The position numbers and the translations under genes are program-made. A DNA stretch of 64,000 nt from positions 1,646,001 through 1,710,000 of the forward strand of contig BSYO01000005.1 in the NCBI GenBank assembly GCA_033239525.1, given 5' to 3'. Below the pieces are notes generated by a model. It saw only the letters and a program-made list of their open reading frames with translations. It did no database searches and was not told the origin of the DNA. Source of the stretch: Nepenthes gracilis. Taxonomy: Eukaryota > Streptophyta > Magnoliopsida > Caryophyllales > Nepenthaceae. Of this stretch, positions 57,716 to 64,000 are shown in pieces (the first letter of the stretch is position 1; each line of letters opens with the position of its first letter).

Positions 57716-59480
57716 TTGACATCCGTATTATAACTAAAACTCCACAAAATTTTTCGATTAAAAATACAGTACATTACACTCTCGATGCCAGAATCTCTAT
57801 CTTTATAAAGTCATGGATGTCTAATTTTCCTATGAATCACATTTTAAATAAATTTGTTATTCAGTATTTGGAAAAAAGAAAGGCGTTGGGTGTTCTTCAC
57901 CTTCTATTTACTACAAATACAAAGCTAAATATACATATATATATATTATATATATATATATATTGATCATCTCATCATTCATCAATTATAAAAGTATATG
58001 TTCGTCGAACATCCATAAAACATATCTAAAGATGATAATAACTAGGTCGCAGGTCAAACAAAAACTAAATAAGAGGAAATATATCGAATCCCATGATAAT
58101 TTAAATTCAATTGACTCAATAGAATAAATTCTACTAGCTACTTGGACTTTCTGCTCTACCTGAATTTTTTCCATTGTAATGAACATTCCCCCAATGAGAT
58201 AAATAGTGTCAACTCAATTTGGAGCCAAAAAAATATAAATGTGAGCCAAAATTTTACAAGTAATAATAATAAAAAATAATTAATAAATAATTATTATCTA
58301 GAATATCAAGATATAAATGTTACAACATTAATATAATAATCTAACTGTGTTCGAAAAATCACAACACGTCGTTAGAACGACTCAAAACAAGATAGGTCGC
58401 ATTTGACCCATATATCATAAAGACAATAAGAGTACCAATAAACTAGCGAAAATTTCTCAGAATTCGGTATCGAAAGATAAACAAGGATTCCCTTGTCCAA
58501 ATGTCAGCATGAATGATATGAACATCACACGATAATAAATGACATGAGTTCTACCAAATCCGAATATCATAGAATCTAATACAAAGATCCTACCGAACAT
58601 AACGCTTAGATGACACTGATCAAACTATCATAAAATCCGGCACATAAATTTTAATGAATATAACTCCTGGATTCTATTGAATCCCAAACTCATGTAATAT
58701 CAATAATAATTAGATATTACAAGAAAACTTTTGGATCTTATTTCACTATTGTGAACCAAATGCCGCGTATATCTCTCGATACCCGGGTACTTGTATGAGC
58801 TAATTAATACTCGTAAGTTTGACCTTCGACCAAAATCCATGATCCATGGAGATTCTGCGCAATCAAGTACAGACATCTCACTAATGTGCTTATCATTTGA
58901 TTCAATCAAGCACGAAAGATCTCACTTGCACGCTTATCAACCGACTCAAACAGGTACGGATGATCTTATCAATATGCTCATCTTCCGACTCAATAGGTAT
59001 GGAAGGCATCTCTATATGTCAAAACTAGCATATCCCGCCATGATATCTTCAATATTATGATTTACGATGGTCACGTGGCTGTAAGTATCTTATCATATTA
59101 TGCAATATATCTCATCATCATCATGATACAAAAATCAGTATCGGATAAGCGTAAATCTTGTTAAAATACCGTATCTTTTTATTTGACTAGATACATTAAC
59201 TTTTCATACACTCTCCTCAACTTTAATCGTCGAAAGTCAATAATCCAAATACTCACACAATCAAGTATGACAAAAAGAAAGCTTTGCAATTAAATGATAG
59301 AACTATCATTCAGTACTAACAAGGACCATACTCACTCAATTATGATAAACACAAAAAATTTATCACAGAATGAGGAAGGAACAAAAATAAAATAATATAT
59401 ATTTTTTGATTAATTTAAGCATTTAGCTAGTTATTTATCCTGTTCCGATATACAAACAATTATTAAGGTCATAACTTAAT
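57716..59480. other. No gene recognised; minisatellite inside
   Basis: AT-rich DNA with a (TA)n run at 57937-57962 and a 44-bp minisatellite at 58860-59020. Open frames of 60-89 codons have no recognisable homology. Confidence 0.4.
58860..59020 (+). repeat. 43-44-bp minisatellite, about 3.6 units
   Basis: Units start CAATCAAGTAC 58860, CAATCAAGCAC 58903, CAAACAGGTAC 58947 and CAATAGGTAT 58991, each followed by GATCT/CATCT and a GCTTATCA/GCTCATC block. Confidence 0.75.
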
Positions 59481-59673
59481 TGTCACATCCAAACAAAACC
59501 CCCTATTACCATATCTAATTTAAATCGTCCCAAAAAATTTATCTAGCAATTTTCAAACGAAACTGTATAATACCTTTAATCATGTTCTATAAATTAATTT
59601 GCATTTTAAAATATGCACACATATATTTATTACCACCATAATATGTTAATATTTACTTCACTAATCATTCATG

Positions 59674-59708
<35 letters not shown>

Positions 59709-62065
59709 CTATCTTGATAGACCTGTCAAACTCACACACGAATTAGTAGTAATACAATTAAAACATTTTAGAATCAGTTTCTTGAAACATTTTCCTTATC
59801 CAACTTGCCTACTAGTTTACGGAACTCGTTAATATGAAAAGTCATCAAAATAATGACAAAAAAAGTTTAATATTTAACAAAACATATATATAATTATATA
59901 TATAGATATATCAAATAAAATATGCTAACGATAATGCCATGGTTAAATTTTAAAATGTTGATAATGCCAAATTTTTGATAAAATATGCAGAAATAATATA
60001 CAATTATATGATGTGTCAAAAGTTATATAATTGCAGAATCCATACCCCAAAATCACACATGTAAGGTACAAGTTCTGAATTTTAAAATTTAATCATGATT
60101 AATTAAATTAAAATAAAATAAGTTGAAGTCAAAGGTTTAAAAATTTGGTCAAAGTCAATTTTAGATTAGGTGACATTAAGTTAAAAGATACTTGACCAAC
60201 ACTTGACGTGGATACATACGTATTTTAGGCAGAAAGGTTGCGCATAACGGACGCCTGACCGACACTTGAGCACGTTGAGCAGAATGTCAACGTTTGACGC
60301 GAGCCCAATATGACGCTCGTACATCATTATGTTTGGCCATGACACCCGATGAGTGCTCATGTACCAAGTCTACTATATAAATCATATTCAACCGATTTTT
60401 GGTCATTTTTACCAATTTTTAAAAAGAGAGAGAGAATGAGAAGAGATAGAAAGAGTGAGGAAGCTAGAGAAGATTGATTGAGATCAACGTAAGCAAGATT
60501 TTGATAAATTTAAAATTAAGGTAAATGCATTCCAAGCATCCATTCTTTTATTACTGATTTCTTTTCACTTCTTGAGCATTTGTTGTCCCGATGCTTATAT
60601 ATGGTATATTTTTGCACTTAAAATATTTATTCATCGCACGCATGGATTTTAACTCTCATTCTTTACTATTTTTACAAAGATCATATTTAATTCATGTACA
60701 TTGGTTTGCCATGTTAGTTCTTTATAAATATATTTATACATGTGTTGAGAATCTGATTTAATATTTTAATATATTATAAATTTCATATATAAGGTTTTTA
60801 CATGCTTAAAATTACTAAATTTATGTCATGTATATTCTGAAAGTTCATCAATTTGTCTCTACATATTTGCTAATAGAGTTAAAATGTTAAAATTTTAAAA
60901 TGTTCCTGATTTGCTACAAATTCTTGTTAAAAAACTGTTCTACATGTTTAGAAATTTATAATGTAACATTGTATATTTTAAAATAAGTATATTTAAATTA
61001 TTACATAAATTTTATGCAATACATGAAAAAAATTGATGAAATTTGAAGAAAAACTTCATAATTTGTTAAAAATTAAAAATATTCTTTTCGGAATGATAAA
61101 ATATAAGATTATGTAAAATTGAATAGATTTTTTATTTGTTTACGTATCAAACCATTGTAATAAAGTCAACAGTGAATATATTATTACATACCTTAATATA
61201 TTATAGTGGTAATTGATATTTAAACCTATCATTCGTGAGTAAAAATAACGTTCAGCTTTATCTACTGGGTGATTGTATGATGGCTCACCTACTGATCCTG
61301 AATAGTATCGTAAGGCTTTTAGTTATGTGAAAATAAAAATAACCCAAGTTTTAATTATCCATTTCTTAGTCGATAAGGCATTATTAGCTCTTAATCCATA
61401 AAAATTATATGATTTTGTATAGCATGATTGAATTAGAACTAAAAAAGAAAATTTAGAAATTGTGCATAATGGTTATGAAAATTCACGATATTGTATTTGA
61501 ATTTGATCTATTATCCTTCCGACATATTTTAATATAAATTATAAGTTAAATTATAAAATTATATACGTTATTGTGTTTTCGGCTCGCTCTTATTTTTATT
61601 TTTGCTAACCACTTTCAGATTGACAGGTTCAAGTACTTGCAAGTGAGGATTTGATGGAAGAGCTAATTCGAGGAGAATTAGTTTAGAATTTTAAAAAAAA
61701 TCTGATATTGCATTTAGTTTTTAAACAGTAACTCATGATGTTTACATTATTGGGGACAATAATTTTTGTATGTAAAGAAAATATGATAATATAGATGTAA
61801 TTAATTCTGATTATGGTTCAAATATAACTCATTACGCACGTATTAATATAATGATACTATTTGTTTTTTATCCACATGCTCATGTGGCATTTGGAGTCCT
61901 ATGCTTAGAGTATTATTACATTTATTTTATTTGGGCCAGTTCTAATATCGATGTAAAATTTACGTTTATCGTTATTTTGGGACTTTTGCTTAATAATATG
62001 AATAATTAGTATCAAATGGATTAATTCCATAAATTAATGTCAGGATAAGGGTTTGGGACATGACA
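59481..62065 (+). mobile_element. Ty3/gypsy chromovirus-type LTR
   Basis: Starts TGTCACATCC and ends GGGACATGACA, an imperfect inverted terminus of the TGTCA...TGACA kind. TATA box ACTATATAAATC is at about 60372, then a GAGAGAGAGAATGAGAAG leader. The segment TTTTGCTAACCACTTTCAGATTGACAGG (near 61603) is the type seen in Tekay/Del LTRs. Flanks TTAAT and ATATA do not match, so either an end is misplaced or the LTR is rearranged. Confidence 0.55.
59677..59706. repeat. (TA)n microsatellite
   Basis: About 15 TA dinucleotides inside the U3 part of the LTR. Confidence 0.95.
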
Positions 62066-63220
62066 ATATAAGTACGTAAAATAGTTTGAAAAGATAAAAT
62101 ATTTAAAAATCATACTAATACATAATGAAAAATGATTGATAATGACATCACCAATAGTACACATCAAAGTTTGGGTTATGTATCACCATTCATAATTTGT
62201 GGGTGGAAAGACTGCATATTATTTTCTAAAGTCATGATCAAACGATTCTTTTTTGATAATTGGATGTTAGATTTGACATTTAATTTATCAATAATATATT
62301 AAGATATATTTAAATATATTTTATCAATTCTATATAATGATCATTATTTGATCAAAAGTAAAAACTTTATATAAAATATAAATATACACATATTTTTTTA
62401 TATTAGATAAATTAATTCCTTTTATCAAAGCTTAAATAAAAAATTTATCAAATTTTTTTTTACAAATAAGCGACATACATAATTAATTGAGTAAAATTCA
62501 TGATGTGCAAAAATAATGGAGTAATATTTATTGGCATACAAAACCTTTTATGTAAAAATTTTAAAAACACAACATAATTTATATAATTTTTATTTTTTGG
62601 TAAATAGAAAATATGTATGAATAAATATGTAGAAATTGTTAATATATAGAAACATAATTATAAGAGTTAACAACATACAAGAATAATTATACAAAAATTT
62701 CAAAATTTAAACATTATTTATATAAATTTAAGATATGAGCTCAACAAATTTTATGAAATAAACATAGAATCACATGCGAGTAAAATGTAGTTAATTTAAG
62801 TTCAAAAATAATATAAGTTTGAGTATTGTAAGGAGAAATGATCAAACAATTTTGGAAAAGATAAGTCATAAAAAAAGAAATCAATTAAAAATTAATTGAT
62901 TTCTTCTTAATTTCTCCTTCTTGTTCATTCTCTCTTTTTCTTATTCTCTTTTTCCCTCCTATTTCGAATCTCAACCGAAAATGATAAAAAATTGACCAAA
63001 TGATCTAAGCATATATGCACTATTTAACTGTAGATGTTAATTTTACATTGCATATAAGCTTTCATTATGCGCACAACAGGCATTAGTATTCTAGTTCAAA
63101 TATGTACGGGTACCACTTGAATATGCCTCAAGTGTGAATATTCTAGTCAAAATATGCTCATATGTAGGCTATGTGAACGTTATTCATTAATTAACTTAAC
63201 TTACCTTAATTTGATATTTA
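62066..63220 (-). other. Probable reverse-oriented gypsy 3' flank or LTR remnant
   Basis: On the minus strand, a TTTGGTCAATTTTTTATCATT segment followed by a purine-rich leader (63000-62900) resembles the start of transcription in the LTRs above. It lies just downstream of the pol relic on the same strand. Ends are not definable. Confidence 0.35.
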
Positions 63221-63224
63221 ATTT

Positions 63225-63760
63225 TTAACCTAAATTTCACATGAAGGAATAAATGTGGTTATTCGCATGGATTTCATCTTCTATCTCTCAAGAGCCTCTT
63301 CAAACAAATAATTTCTCTATAAAATTTTCACAAATGAAATGACTTTTGTTAGAAACACTTCATTTCGTTTTTTCAAAATTTGAACTGATTACTTGATTTG
63401 CGTTAAATCTTCTTTAATTTTTAATGGTTCATATTCAATAATGCTGGAATAATCATGGCAATATTTACATAGCATCAATACATTGAAGGCATTGTGGACA
63501 CCATCTTAGCTTTGAGATAAAGCTACTTGATATGCTACTTATTCAATTCTCTCCATGATTTTGAATGAACCAGTAAATCTTAACTTATTTTTTTAACTTA
63601 AATCAAAAAATTTATTTTAATGAAGATATCTTAAAAAATATATGATCTTTAATTTTGAAACTTAATTCGAATATTTTATATTCTGTGCAATTATTCTATC
63701 AATACATTTAAGAAAAGCTCTTTAAATTGCTTTAAGGTTAGAAGGGTGCAACAAAAAAAT
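63225..63760 (-). pseudogene. Ty3/gypsy chromovirus integrase end with chromodomain-like tail
   Basis: Minus strand: KFTGSFKIMERIE (63584-63541), GVHNAFNVLMLCKYCHDY, EYEPLKIKEDL (about 63432-63402), SVQILKKRNEVFLTKVISFV, and KIL.RNYLFEEALER (about 63330-63282). In Tekay/Del chromoviruses these are the GPF.ILERIG, HNVFHVSMLRKY, YEPL.I.EDL and (VK.LWR.H..EEATWE) chromodomain blocks, in this order. It is broken by stops and has no upstream RT within the window. Confidence 0.7.
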
Positions 63761-64000
63761 TTTATTTATTTATTTGCATAAACGTGCTGTTTGGGTTACC
63801 TTAACAATGCACCCACATGAATCACATGCATGGACTCCAACATGTTTTTACGTATTCATTTGTTTAAAGATGAAGTTTTTCCTTTATTTTTTACTGGTAA
63901 TGCCATGGGCTTTTTATGAATATGACAGCAATTATAATTGAATTATTCATAGCTCTCGCAGAAACAATGAATGTGTAAAAGCTAAAAAGGGAATTTATTC

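Noticed and set aside
58700..59060. Overlapping 69- and 89-codon frames on both strands
   Set aside because: They run through the 44-bp minisatellite and have no recognisable protein family.

Overview
This window is nuclear DNA from a flowering plant, most likely a eudicot. It is strongly AT-rich. It holds two decayed Tork-type Ty1/copia elements, Ty3/gypsy and LINE relics, several solo LTRs, small foldback elements, and one host gene with GT-AG introns. No tRNA, rRNA, organellar insert or CRISPR array was found.

Layout. 1-5390: degenerate Ty1/copia element whose 5' LTR runs off the left edge. 5488-17266: two direct copies (A 5488-11125, B 11585-17266) of a ~5.65 kb segment around a 459 bp GC-rich spacer; each copy carries a solo LTR and a small foldback element. 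17267-30240: TE graveyard, with a LINE RT relic (19.5-19.9 kb), a copia LTR plus primer-binding site (20.4-21.2 kb), a minus-strand solo LTR (21.6-22.3 kb), a 139 bp tandem duplication, a copia-like LTR with 51 bp repeats (25.3-26.3 kb), and adjoining gypsy integrase and LINE RT relics (26.5-27.3 kb). 30243-39021: the one convincing host gene, on the minus strand. 40152-41103: another solo LTR with a perfect target-site duplication. 42.6-47.8 kb: LTR fragments, repeated promoter-like modules and tandemly duplicated copia gag relics. 49641-55305: the second copia element, with both LTRs. 55.3-63.8 kb: chromovirus-type gypsy LTRs and a pol end.

The host gene can be rebuilt as five exons encoding a 157-residue serine-rich protein ending in NWWQGSLYY. 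It resembles the plant SIS (salt-induced serine-rich) family. Intron 1 is 6.6 kb and holds an antisense solo LTR, gypsy pol debris and a MITE candidate. The last exon is only 17 nt and supplies the last residues and the stop.

No element looks autonomous: every pol frame has stops, frameshifts or lost catalytic residues. The most interesting signals are the host gene structure, a family of three solo LTRs with shared termini, a leader motif (GACTTGAGCGTCGGAGTG-like) shared by five LTRs of different ends, WRKY-type W-box palindromes in unrelated LTRs, and the mosaic divergence between the two duplicated segments.
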